NCBI GenBank assembly: GCA_020630195.1
Contig: JAHDBV010000019.1
Coordinates: forward strand, 18,568-64,596
Length of the DNA: 46,029 nucleotides
Reading direction: 5' to 3'
From: Acidimicrobiales bacterium
Lineage (GTDB): Bacteria > Actinomycetota > Acidimicrobiia > Acidimicrobiales > SZUA-35
Shown here in pieces: positions 1-6,436 of the stretch; positions within the stretch are counted from its first letter, which is position 1; every line of letters starts with the position of its first letter. The notes beneath the pieces are model-generated. The model made no database searches. It saw only the letters and a program-made list of their open reading frames with translations, and was not told the origin of the DNA. The position numbers and the translations under genes were made by a program.

Positions 1-309
1 GTGATCCGCCACATCGTGTTGACCAAGTTCGCGCCCGGCGTCGACGACGCGACGATCGCCGGCATCTACGACGGTCTCGCCGCTCTCGTCGACGATCTGC
101 CCGGAGCGGGCGGCTTCACCGGCGGCCGATCGGAGAGCCCCGAACAGATCGAGCGTGGCTACCTCCACGGCTTCGTCGTCGACTTCGACTCCTGGGACGC
201 CCTCGCCGCCTACGCCGAGCACCCCCGCCACCGCGAGCTCGGCGGGCAACTCGTGGCCAACGCCGTCGGCGGGAAGGACGGCATCCTCGTCGTCGACCTC
301 GACGTCTGA
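1..309 (+). CDS. Dabb-family stress-responsive alpha/beta-barrel protein
   Basis: This 102-residue protein opens with MIRHIVLTKF and has the ferredoxin-like pattern of the Dabb family: a beta strand ending in LxKF, an HGFVVDF strand in the middle and a conserved YAEHPRHREL segment near residue 72. Dabb proteins form dimeric alpha/beta barrels; members include polyketide and olivetolic-acid cyclases, but most have no known reaction. The GTG start is the first base of the window, so a start further upstream cannot be excluded. It is followed 15 bases later by another small alpha+beta barrel protein. The family call is good; the substrate is unknown. Confidence 0.8.
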   Translation: MIRHIVLTKFAPGVDDATIAGIYDGLAALVDDLPGAGGFTGGRSESPEQIERGYLHGFVVDFDSWDALAAYAEHPRHRELGGQLVANAVGGKDGILVVDLDV

Positions 310-311
310 GG

Positions 312-317
312 TAGACC
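312..317 (+). promoter_or_regulatory. -10 hexamer TAGACC of a likely leaderless transcript
   Basis: TAGACC lies 7 bases before the ATG at 325, the spacing seen before many genes in this window. It suggests that the SnoaL-like gene has its own promoter and a transcript that starts at or next to the start codon. Confidence 0.45.
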
Positions 318-324
318 GTCGCAC

Positions 325-774
325 ATGACTCCCGCCGACGCCCGGGCCGTGATGCACACCTACCTCACCGAGGTCGCCCAGAAGGGCCGGCTCGAACTCA
401 TCGAGGAACTCGCACATCCCGACGTCGTCGACGACGCCAACGTCGCCTTCGGTGGTCCCACCGGGGTTGCCGGGTTCGTGGCCCACGCCAAGGGGTTCGC
501 CCGCAACGTGACCGACCCCGAGATCACCATCCATCGAATCATCGGCGACGAACAGTCGGTGATGGGGCAGTGGTCGTTCCGAGGCACACACACCGGTCCG
601 TGGCTCGGCCGGGCCCCGACCGGTGAGACGATCGAGGGCACGGTGTTCAGCTTCTTCGATCTGATCGACGGTCGGATCAGTCGGTACTCGCTCTGGCTCC
701 ACACGACCGTCGACGGTGGTGTCGTGTTCGACTCCGATCGGCCCGGGTCGGTCGTCGACGGGCGCCTCGTCTGA
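325..774 (+). CDS. SnoaL-like / ester cyclase family protein
   Basis: This 149-residue protein has the layout of the SnoaL/NTF2-like cone fold: an N-terminal helical part (DARAVMHTYLTEVAQKG), then FGGPTGVAGFVAHAKGF, and paired strands containing GQWSFRGTHTGPWLG and GTVFSFFDLIDGRIS. The pattern of W-x-G-T-H-x-G followed by a P-T-G turn is typical of SnoaL-like ester cyclases and ketosteroid-isomerase-like proteins annotated as polyketide cyclases. The substrate cannot be read from the sequence. It sits alone between a Dabb protein and a dehydrogenase and probably has a separate promoter. Confidence 0.8.
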   Translation: MTPADARAVMHTYLTEVAQKGRLELIEELAHPDVVDDANVAFGGPTGVAGFVAHAKGFARNVTDPEITIHRIIGDEQSVMGQWSFRGTHTGPWLGRAPTGETIEGTVFSFFDLIDGRISRYSLWLHTTVDGGVVFDSDRPGSVVDGRLV

Positions 775-828
775 GCCGATCTCGGGGTTCGGCGTGCGCC
801 GGCCAGCGTTGTCGGGGAGGCTCAGTCC

Positions 829-1782
829 ATGCGAGCCGTACGCAACACCGACGAAGGCATCCGGATGGTGGAGGTGCCCGACCCGGACGGCGACGGTGTG
901 CTCGTCGAGCCGATCGCCGCCGGCATCTGCGGCTCGGATGCCCACATGATCGCCAACGGCCTGAAGGACGTGACGCTCGGCCACGAGATCGGCGGGCTCG
1001 TTGACGGTCGACCCGTCGCCATCCAGCCCTTCGCCTTCTGCGGTGACTGCGAGGCCTGCCACGGCGGCCGCTCGCATCTGTGCGTCGGCATCCGCAACGG
1101 CCACGGCATCACGCTCGACGGTGGCATGGCGGAGTCGTTGCTCGTCGACCCGGGCTGCATCGTCGAACTGCCCGACGGGATCGACGCCACCTCGGCTGCA
1201 CTCGTCGAACCGATCGCCGTCGGCGTGCACGCCGTCAACCTCGCCGACCTCCAGCCCGGCATGCGGGTCGCCGTGATCGGCGCCGGACCGATTGGCATCG
1301 CCACCGCCGTCGGCGCCGCCCAGCAGGGCGCCGAGGTCGCCATCTCGGCCCGCCACCCGACCCAGGCCACCGCCGCCGAGCGCCTCGGCCTGACCGTCGG
1401 CATCGATGGGGCGATCGGCAAGCGACCCGGTTACGACGTCGTGTTCGACGCCGCCGGCACCGACGCCTCCCTGGCGGAGGCGATCGCCATCACCCGGCCG
1501 ACGGGCACCGTCGTGGTGCCGGCCATCTACTGGGACGACGCGACGCTGCCCGGCATGGCGTGGGCGATGAAGGAGATCCGGCTCGTGCCGTCGATCTTCT
1601 ACGGGCACCACCACGGCGTCCGCGAGACCGAACTGGCAGCGTCGCTCCTCGCCGCCGTGCCCGACCTGCCCGACGCACTCATCACCCACCGGTTCCCGCT
1701 GGAGCGGGCCGCCGAGGCCTTCGAGACCGCGGCCGATCGCGAAGGCGGCGCCATCAAGGTGATCTTCGAGCCACAGACCTGA
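829..1782 (+). CDS. Zinc-dependent medium-chain alcohol dehydrogenase (threonine/sorbitol dehydrogenase-like)
   Basis: This 317-residue MDR protein carries ICGSD (catalytic zinc ligand Cys34), GHE (His52-Glu53) and the four-cysteine structural zinc lobe Cys71, Cys74, Cys77 and Cys85. The Rossmann domain starts near residue 145 with VIGAGPIG. It therefore oxidises a secondary alcohol or polyol with NAD(P), but the substrate is not readable. The length is slightly short for the family because loops are compact. A GGGGAGG ribosome-binding site lies ahead of the ATG. The gene converges on the minus-strand thioredoxin-fold gene with only 12 bases between the stops. Confidence 0.9.
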   Translation: MRAVRNTDEGIRMVEVPDPDGDGVLVEPIAAGICGSDAHMIANGLKDVTLGHEIGGLVDGRPVAIQPFAFCGDCEACHGGRSHLCVGIRNGHGITLDGGMAESLLVDPGCIVELPDGIDATSAALVEPIAVGVHAVNLADLQPGMRVAVIGAGPIGIATAVGAAQQGAEVAISARHPTQATAAERLGLTVGIDGAIGKRPGYDVVFDAAGTDASLAEAIAITRPTGTVVVPAIYWDDATLPGMAWAMKEIRLVPSIFYGHHHGVRETELAASLLAAVPDLPDALITHRFPLERAAEAFETAADREGGAIKVIFEPQT

Positions 1783-1794
1783 GCGGCCGGACCG

Positions 1795-2436
1795 TCAGGA
1801 GTCGATCAGGCCCTGCACGTCGGCCTCGAGCTGGCCGTAGGTGCCGATCCGCATCGAGCCGTCGTCGTTGATGAAGACGTAGGTCCGCTGCTCGAACACA
1901 CCGAAGCGTTGCCAGAGCTCGCCGTCGTCGATGAGGTGATCGAAACCGTCGACGTCCTGCTGATCGATGAAGGTCTCCATCTCGGAGACCGACGCCAGAC
2001 CGGGCACACCGACGAAGGCGACCCGGTCGCCGTACTCCTGCTGCACCTCCACGACCGTGGGGGCTTCACCACGTCAATGCGGTCACCACGGGGCCCAGAA
2101 CCAGAGCACGACGTCGCGGCCCTGGAGGTCGCCGAGATCGATCGAAGCGCCGCCGATCGTCGCGAACTCGCCGTTCAGCGGGCTCGAGGGATCGAGCGAC
2201 GACTCGTCGGGCTCATCGGCCGGTGTGGTCTCCGCGGCGGGCTGGGCCGCCGGTGCGTTCGGGTCGGGCTCGGGATCCGGATCGGCGTCGGCGGTCGGGT
2301 CCGGCGACTCGGTGGACGCCTCATCGGCGGGAGCGACGGCGGCAGCTCCCGTTTCCTCGCCGCCCGAACCCGCACATGCCGATGCGAACAGCATCGAAGC
2401 GAGCACCAGTGCGAGGGTGATCCGGGGGCGGGGCAC
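1795..2436 (-). CDS. TlpA/DsbE-like thioredoxin-fold lipoprotein with two in-frame TGA codons at the CxxC active site; candidate UxxU selenoprotein
   Basis: One reading frame runs from GTG 2436 to TGA 1795, broken only by TGA at 2085-2083 and 2076-2074. If both are read through, the product has 213 residues. It has a basic, hydrophobic signal peptide ending ASAC (lipidation Cys21), an Asp/Pro/Ala-rich linker, and a thioredoxin-like domain from about residue 89 to the end. The active site reads WFWAPW-TGA-PH-TGA-RGEAP at 118-121, exactly where relatives such as mycobacterial MPT53/DsbE have WCPxC. The sequence on both sides is intact and fits the family (VAFVGVPG, TYVFINDDG). The expected cis-proline before TYVFI is Arg184. 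Selenocysteine at both sites is the favoured reading. Alternatives are a decayed gene or a Cys-charged opal tRNA. TACGGT 8 bases upstream supports the GTG start. The likely role is extracytoplasmic thiol/disulfide or peroxide redox chemistry. Confidence 0.85.
2045..2064 (-). promoter_or_regulatory. Candidate bacterial SECIS hairpin
   Basis: In the mRNA, an 8-position stem (2064-2057 with 2052-2045, one C-A mismatch and one G-U pair) closes a GGUC tetraloop at 2056-2053. The first loop G is 18 nt after the second TGA and 27 nt after the first. Bacterial SECIS elements have a G at the start of a small apical loop roughly 16-37 nt after the UGA. The E. coli fdhF loop also contains GGUC. A rival hairpin (CGUGG 2073-2069 with CCACG 2060-2056) would exclude this one. 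Confidence 0.55.
2074..2076 (-). other. In-frame TGA at second CxxC position (proposed Sec121)
   Basis: This second TGA is three codons after the first and is followed directly by CGT GGT GAA GCC CCC (RGEAP). It replaces the resolving cysteine of the same motif. Both catalytic cysteines and no other residue of the domain are affected. Confidence 0.8.
2083..2085 (-). other. In-frame TGA at first CxxC position (proposed Sec118)
   Basis: On the minus strand the codons read TGG GCC CCG TGG TGA CCG CAT. The TGA takes the place of the nucleophilic cysteine of a WAPWCPHC-type active site, and no frame change is needed before or after it. Confidence 0.8.
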
Positions 2437-2444
2437 GAAGCGGA

Positions 2445-2450
2445 ACCGTA
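2445..2450 (-). promoter_or_regulatory. -10 hexamer TACGGT for the UxxU protein gene
   Basis: TACGGT ends 8 bases before the GTG at 2436. This fits a leaderless transcript and decides the start codon, which also gives a clean signal peptide. Confidence 0.5.
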
Positions 2451-2518
2451 GAGCGTCGCGCTCACGCCGTGGGCGCGGGTCCGATCTCGACGATGATGGG
2501 CGTGATCCGGAGGGACCC

Positions 2519-3382
2519 ATGACGACCGAGCTCCACCCCGCCCGTGCGCTGTGGCACGCCATCGAGCCGCTGCACGCCGTCACCTACTTCGCGCCCGACG
2601 TCATCGACGCCGCCAAGGCCACCGGGCTCCGAGGGTTCTGGATGACCTACTTCGCCTGCCGGGCCTGCCCGATGGGTGCGGTCGGGCCGGGTGTGGTCGA
2701 GGCGGCGTTCGCGAACTTCGCCCCGCACATGGTGCAGCGTGCGCTGCCCGACGCCTGGAGCTTCGCCGAGCCCGAGGTGATCGTGCAGGTGCGGGCCGAG
2801 GCCGCCGCCGCCGAACTCCGCCGTCATGTCGACGAACTCGAGGCGCTCGCCGCCGAGGTCAACCCGCTCCTCGCCCGGATCATCGAGTCGGCCGACGGCA
2901 TCGGCCGACCACTGTTCACCGCCAACCGCGACGTGGCGTCGTTCGACGACCCCGTCGCGCAGCTCTGGCAGCACGCGACGACCTTGCGGGAGCACCGCGG
3001 CGACGGCCATGTGATCGCCCTCGCCGCCGCCGGCCTTGCGGGCTGTGAGGTGCACCAGGTGATGGCCGCGGCCAACGGGCTCACCGATCAGCTCTTCCAG
3101 GAGAGTCGGGGTTGGACCGACGAGGAGTGGGCGGCCGGGGCCGCCCGTCTCGCCACCCGTGGTCTCGTGTCCGACGGTGCGCTCACCGACGCGGGTCGGG
3201 CACTCAACCGAGACGTCGAAGCCCGCACCGACCAGCTCGCCGCCGTGCCGATCGTCGCGGCACTCGACGACACCGAACGCACCGACCTCATCACCACGTT
3301 GCGGCGGGCGTCGCTCGCCGTCGCCGCCGCCGGGGTGATCCGGTTCCCGAACCCGATGGGCCTGCCCGAACCGACCGCCTGA
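2519..3382 (+). CDS. SCO6745-family protein
   Basis: This 287-residue alpha-helical protein has the hallmarks of the SCO6745/SalK-like family: an N-terminal ARALWHAIEPLHAVTYF segment, then GLRGFWMTYFACRACPMGAVGPGVVEAAFANF, and a C-terminal winged-helix-like part (AAGAARLATRGLVSDGALTDAGRAL). Family members occur widely in actinobacteria and have no established function. The ATG at 2519 follows a good AGGG ribosome-binding site. The gene is divergent from the UxxU thioredoxin-fold gene with 82 bases between starts, so the two may share a regulatory region. Confidence 0.8.
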   Translation: MTTELHPARALWHAIEPLHAVTYFAPDVIDAAKATGLRGFWMTYFACRACPMGAVGPGVVEAAFANFAPHMVQRALPDAWSFAEPEVIVQVRAEAAAAELRRHVDELEALAAEVNPLLARIIESADGIGRPLFTANRDVASFDDPVAQLWQHATTLREHRGDGHVIALAAAGLAGCEVHQVMAAANGLTDQLFQESRGWTDEEWAAGAARLATRGLVSDGALTDAGRALNRDVEARTDQLAAVPIVAALDDTERTDLITTLRRASLAVAAAGVIRFPNPMGLPEPTA

Positions 3383-3404
3383 CGGCCGCCGATGGACGCA
3401 CCGC

Positions 3405-4037
3405 TCAGCGACTGTGTGAACCGTCGCACCGGGGCATCCGCGCCGAGCGCCCGCACACGCAGTCGTGGATGCCCTTCCCGGCGAGGATCCGGTCGAGGTG
3501 GCCGTCGACCCGCTTCGCCCGTGTCGCCGCCTGTTTCGCCCCGGCGATGTGGAGCACGAAGCCCCGTTGACGACCGGGCGTGAGCGCGAGGAACGCGGCC
3601 TCGAGACCCTCGACATCGTCGAATCGAGCCGCGAGCTCGACGGGCAGCTCGAGCTCGTCCTTGGCCGTGAACTCGACCCGAGTGCCGGCTGCCGCGTGGC
3701 GTTTCGCCTGTCGGAGGAGACGTCGGATCTCGGGCTCGAGCCGTTCGACGTCGTCGACCGAGACGACCCGGAGTTGCCGGGCGCTCTGGGAGTTCGCCCC
3801 GGGCGTGGTGAGTACGCCGTCAGGGTCGTCGAGGAGCACACCGGCGAAGAACGACAACGAGGCGTGGCGGGTGAACGTCGAGATCATGGCGACGTTGGTG
3901 TCGGCGTGCACGTAGCACGGCTGCTTCCACTTCCAGGTCTCCTCGAGGCCCGCGTCGAGCACGATCGCCCGCAGGGCCCGGGCCTCGTCGCCCCAGGGTC
4001 GGAGGCTGGCGAAGTGCTCGTCGATCCGGCTTCCCAT
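3405..4037 (-). CDS. YdeI/OmpD-associated family protein with C-terminal CDGSH iron-sulfur motif
   Basis: This 210-residue protein begins with a DUF1801-like domain (ETWKWKQPCYVHADTNVAMI, FFAGVLLDDP) and continues with the YdeI-type helical part (FTAKDELELPVELAARF, ALTPGRQRGFVLHIAGAKQAATRAKRV). The last 18 residues, CVCGRSARMPRCDGSH with Cys193, Cys195, Cys204 and His208, match the CDGSH consensus C-x-C-x2-S-x3-P-x-C-D-G-S-H exactly, so a 2Fe-2S cluster with three Cys and one His ligand is expected. YdeI was linked to polymyxin/bacteriocin resistance in enterobacteria; the role here is open. The start ATG 4037 is 8 bases after a TACAGT -10 element. Confidence 0.82.
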   Translation of the reverse strand: MGSRIDEHFASLRPWGDEARALRAIVLDAGLEETWKWKQPCYVHADTNVAMISTFTRHASLSFFAGVLLDDPDGVLTTPGANSQSARQLRVVSVDDVERLEPEIRRLLRQAKRHAAAGTRVEFTAKDELELPVELAARFDDVEGLEAAFLALTPGRQRGFVLHIAGAKQAATRAKRVDGHLDRILAGKGIHDCVCGRSARMPRCDGSHSR

Positions 4038-4045
4038 CGGCGCGC

Positions 4046-4051
4046 ACTGTA
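4046..4051 (-). promoter_or_regulatory. -10 hexamer TACAGT before the YdeI-CDGSH gene
   Basis: TACAGT on the minus strand ends 8 bases before the ATG at 4037, which indicates a leaderless start and favours this ATG over more distal in-frame starts. Confidence 0.4.
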
Positions 4052-4142
4052 GAGCAGGCCGGTCAGAGCGGAGCCGGTGGACAGACGCCGTGCCACCGAA
4101 CGGTGTCGACCACACGTCTCCCGGGCGCGGCCCGAACCACGG

Positions 4143-4973
4143 TCACGGTTGGCGGCGCACCCACTCGGCCACGATCGAGGCCAGCTCGTCGGGCCGGTCT
4201 TCCATGATCAGGTGCCCCGCACCGTCGATGAGGTGGAGTTCGGCGCCGGGGATCATCTCGGCCAGCCGGTGGGCGCGATCGACGGGAATCCACGTGTCGT
4301 CGGTGCCCCAGATGACGGCGGTCGGGATCGTGAGCTCGCCGTAGCGCGGTTCGATCTCGTCGGTGAACGCCTCGTCGGCCTGTGCGATCTGGCGGTAGAA
4401 CGCGGCCTGGCCCTCGGTCGAGGTCCACGGTTCGACGAGCGCCTCGAGCACGTCGGGCTCGAGGCCGGGCGAACTGGCTCCCGAGATGTACTCCGCCACC
4501 AGCGCCTCGTGCAGGTTCGGTGGGAGTCGGGCGAAGACGTCGGCCTGCTCGTGCACCAGGGTGAAGAACGGCGATCCCCACGGGCGGAGCGCCACCACGT
4601 CGATGAGGGCGAGTGAGGCGAACGCCACGTCGTGGAGCAGGTGGGCTCGAAGCGCCACCGCCCCGCCGAAGTCGTGGGCCACGACGTGCGGTCGATCGAG
4701 TCCCCAGCTGTCGACCAACGCCGCGAGCAACTCGCCCTGGGCACGGAGCGAGACGTCGCCGTCGGACATGTCGGATCGCCCGTAGCCGGGCATGTCCCAC
4801 AGGTGGACGGTGTGGGTCGTCGCCAACTCGGCGGCCACGCGCCGCCACACGACACTCGACCACGGGGTGCCATGGCACAACACCACCGCCGGACCGTTGC
4901 CGAGCGAGGTCCACCGCACGGAACGACCGCGATGCTCGAGGGTCCGCTCGAGCTCGAACACGGGGACGTTCAT
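4143..4973 (-). CDS. Alpha/beta-hydrolase with aspartate nucleophile (haloalkane dehalogenase / epoxide hydrolase-like)
   Basis: This 276-residue hydrolase has the oxyanion motif HGTP (34-37) and the nucleophile elbow AHDFGG with Asp101 in place of the usual Ser. The acid region is WGTDDTWIP (Asp225/226), and the catalytic His254 lies in GAGHLIMEDRP. An Asp nucleophile is the signature of haloalkane dehalogenases, fluoroacetate dehalogenases and epoxide hydrolases, which form an ester intermediate on Asp. The motif HDFGG points slightly more to dehalogenases than to the HDWGG of epoxide hydrolases. The substrate remains undetermined. It is followed by the YdeI-CDGSH gene after about 105 bases without a gene. 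Confidence 0.85.
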   Translation of the reverse strand: MNVPVFELERTLEHRGRSVRWTSLGNGPAVVLCHGTPWSSVVWRRVAAELATTHTVHLWDMPGYGRSDMSDGDVSLRAQGELLAALVDSWGLDRPHVVAHDFGGAVALRAHLLHDVAFASLALIDVVALRPWGSPFFTLVHEQADVFARLPPNLHEALVAEYISGASSPGLEPDVLEALVEPWTSTEGQAAFYRQIAQADEAFTDEIEPRYGELTIPTAVIWGTDDTWIPVDRAHRLAEMIPGAELHLIDGAGHLIMEDRPDELASIVAEWVRRQP

Positions 4974-5058
4974 CGCTGGTGCATCCCGGTCACATGTGCC
5001 CCCTCGTCGTCGGCGATGCGCAGCTTGTCACGGGTGCCGCGCTCCGGGGTGTCTCCAT

Positions 5059-5076
5059 TCGGGCATCCGTGCCCGA
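5059..5076. promoter_or_regulatory. Perfect inverted repeat in divergent promoter region
   Basis: TCGGGCA and TGCCCGA flank a TCCG spacer in the 147-base gap between the divergent hydrolase and CYTH-like genes. It directly precedes a TAGGTT element at 5078-5083. It could be a dyad operator or an RNA hairpin; the sequence does not decide. Confidence 0.35.
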
Positions 5077-5120
5077 GTAGGTTCGTCGATCGGCTGTTCC
5101 GCGACCGGCCGGGAAACACC

Positions 5121-5729
5121 ATGTCGACATCGAAGTCCACGCGCGCCGACCATCCCGGCGCGCACTACGAGTACCGCGTCTGGGGGCGGCACCGCGCGGC
5201 CCGCCGCAAGCTCGCCCAGCTCGCCACCCCCACCGTCGAGCAGGACATCGAGGACTGCTACTTCCTCGGCGACGACCACGACTGGAACGCCAAGGTCCGC
5301 AACAGCACGCTGAAGGTCAAACGACTCGTCGGCGAGGAACGTGGCTTCGAGTTGTGGGCGTCGCAGAAGCATCGGGTCGTCGACGCCGTGCCGGAGCCGT
5401 TCGATCAGCTCTTCGACGATCTCCACCTCGATCGGGTCGCCCGAGGTAAGTCCTTCTCGATCGAACGGGCCGTCGACGATCTCGACGAGGGCCAGGCGAC
5501 ACGCCCGGTGTTCGTCACGAAGCACCGACAGCGATACGAGGTCGGATCCGTGACCGCCGAGATCACCGACATCACCGTGACGGCGACCGGCGAGGAACTC
5601 CAGACCCTCGCCATCCAGGGCGACGATCTCGACGAACTCGTGAAGCTCCGCAAGCAGCTCGGGCTCAAAGGCGAGGAGAACGTCGCCGTGCACATCGCCA
5701 TCGACCCGGAGCGCGATCAGCCCGGCTGA
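5121..5729 (+). CDS. CYTH-like domain protein
   Basis: This 202-residue protein has the alternating charged beta strands of a CYTH-type tunnel fold: YEYRVWG at residue 14, VKRLV near 67, GFELWASQKHRVVDAV, VFVTKHRQRYEVGSVTAEITDITV, and a closing AIQGDD-LVKLRKQLGL segment. CYTH proteins act on triphosphates or bind polyphosphate. The early EYRVW-x-G and NAKVRNSTLKVKRL motifs resemble this group, but I cannot identify all the acidic and basic tunnel residues, so the class is tentative. The ATG at 5121 follows GGGAAA, with TAGGTT at 5078-5083 as a possible -10. Confidence 0.6.
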   Translation: MSTSKSTRADHPGAHYEYRVWGRHRAARRKLAQLATPTVEQDIEDCYFLGDDHDWNAKVRNSTLKVKRLVGEERGFELWASQKHRVVDAVPEPFDQLFDDLHLDRVARGKSFSIERAVDDLDEGQATRPVFVTKHRQRYEVGSVTAEITDITVTATGEELQTLAIQGDDLDELVKLRKQLGLKGEENVAVHIAIDPERDQPG

Positions 5730-5744
5730 GAGCGAGCTCGAGGC

Positions 5745-6425
5745 TCAGTCGTCGATGTCGTCGCCGAGGGTGTGTTCGGCGGCGTTCGGCACCGGCTCCG
5801 ACGAGGCCCGCACGATGCCGACCAGGTTCGCCAGGATCCGACGGACGTAGCGGTCGTAGATCGCGAGTGGCACGACCTCGTGGCCCGGCCGATCGGAGGT
5901 CATGAACGAGTCGATGCGCTCCTGGAGTCCGTCGGCCTTGGCCGAGACCTCGTCGGCGAACGCCGAGATCTCCTCGTCCGTGACGTCGGGGTCGCGCATC
6001 AGCGCACCGGTGCGGAGGAACAGATCGGACACGACCTGGCGCTCCTCGAGCAGACGAGCGGCTTCGGGGCGGCCGGCGAGATCGACGCCGTTCTCCGACA
6101 GCTCGAGGATGTTCTTCGCCTGGTCGCCGACGCGTTCGATCTTCTTGAGCAGCAGTGTGAAGCCGAGCACCGACCCGATGTCGGCGGTGCCCTGGACGCT
6201 CACGTGCACGACGAGATCCGAGCGGAGCTCGAGTTCGATCTGATTGATCCGCTGGTCGGTGTCGCGGATGTCCTTGCCGACCGTCGCCGGGTCGGCCTCG
6301 GTGAGCAACGCCAAGGTGGCGAGGTCGAACGAGTGCCGGGCGTCGCCCAGCATCGACACCGCCTTGGCGACGATGTGGTCGAAGCCGCCGTCGTCGGAAC
6401 TGCTCCGGAAGAATGCGAGAACCAT
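5745..6425 (-). CDS. PhoU-like phosphate-transport accessory protein
   Basis: This 226-residue, largely helical protein fits the PhoU-like pattern: DIRDTDQRINQIELELRSDLVVHVSVQG in the first three-helix bundle (residues 50-80) and LLLKKIERVGDQAKNILELSE near residues 90-110, where the acidic KKIERVGDQ segment is the recognised PhoU metal-site region. The second bundle is less conserved. It follows a Na/phosphate symporter gene on the same strand with only 11 bases between them, so the pair is probably co-transcribed. The likely role is to regulate or couple phosphate uptake by that transporter rather than a Pst system. Confidence 0.82.
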   Translation of the reverse strand: MVLAFFRSSSDDGGFDHIVAKAVSMLGDARHSFDLATLALLTEADPATVGKDIRDTDQRINQIELELRSDLVVHVSVQGTADIGSVLGFTLLLKKIERVGDQAKNILELSENGVDLAGRPEAARLLEERQVVSDLFLRTGALMRDPDVTDEEISAFADEVSAKADGLQERIDSFMTSDRPGHEVVPLAIYDRYVRRILANLVGIVRASSEPVPNAAEHTLGDDIDD

Positions 6426-6436
6426 GGTTCAGCTCC

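Noticed and set aside
1795..2583. Two separate genes, or a frameshifted pseudogene, in the thioredoxin-fold locus
   Set aside because: Both halves are in the same frame, and the region between contains only two TGA codons at the redox Cys positions with otherwise conserved residues. A split would leave a signal peptide without an active site and a domain without its first half.
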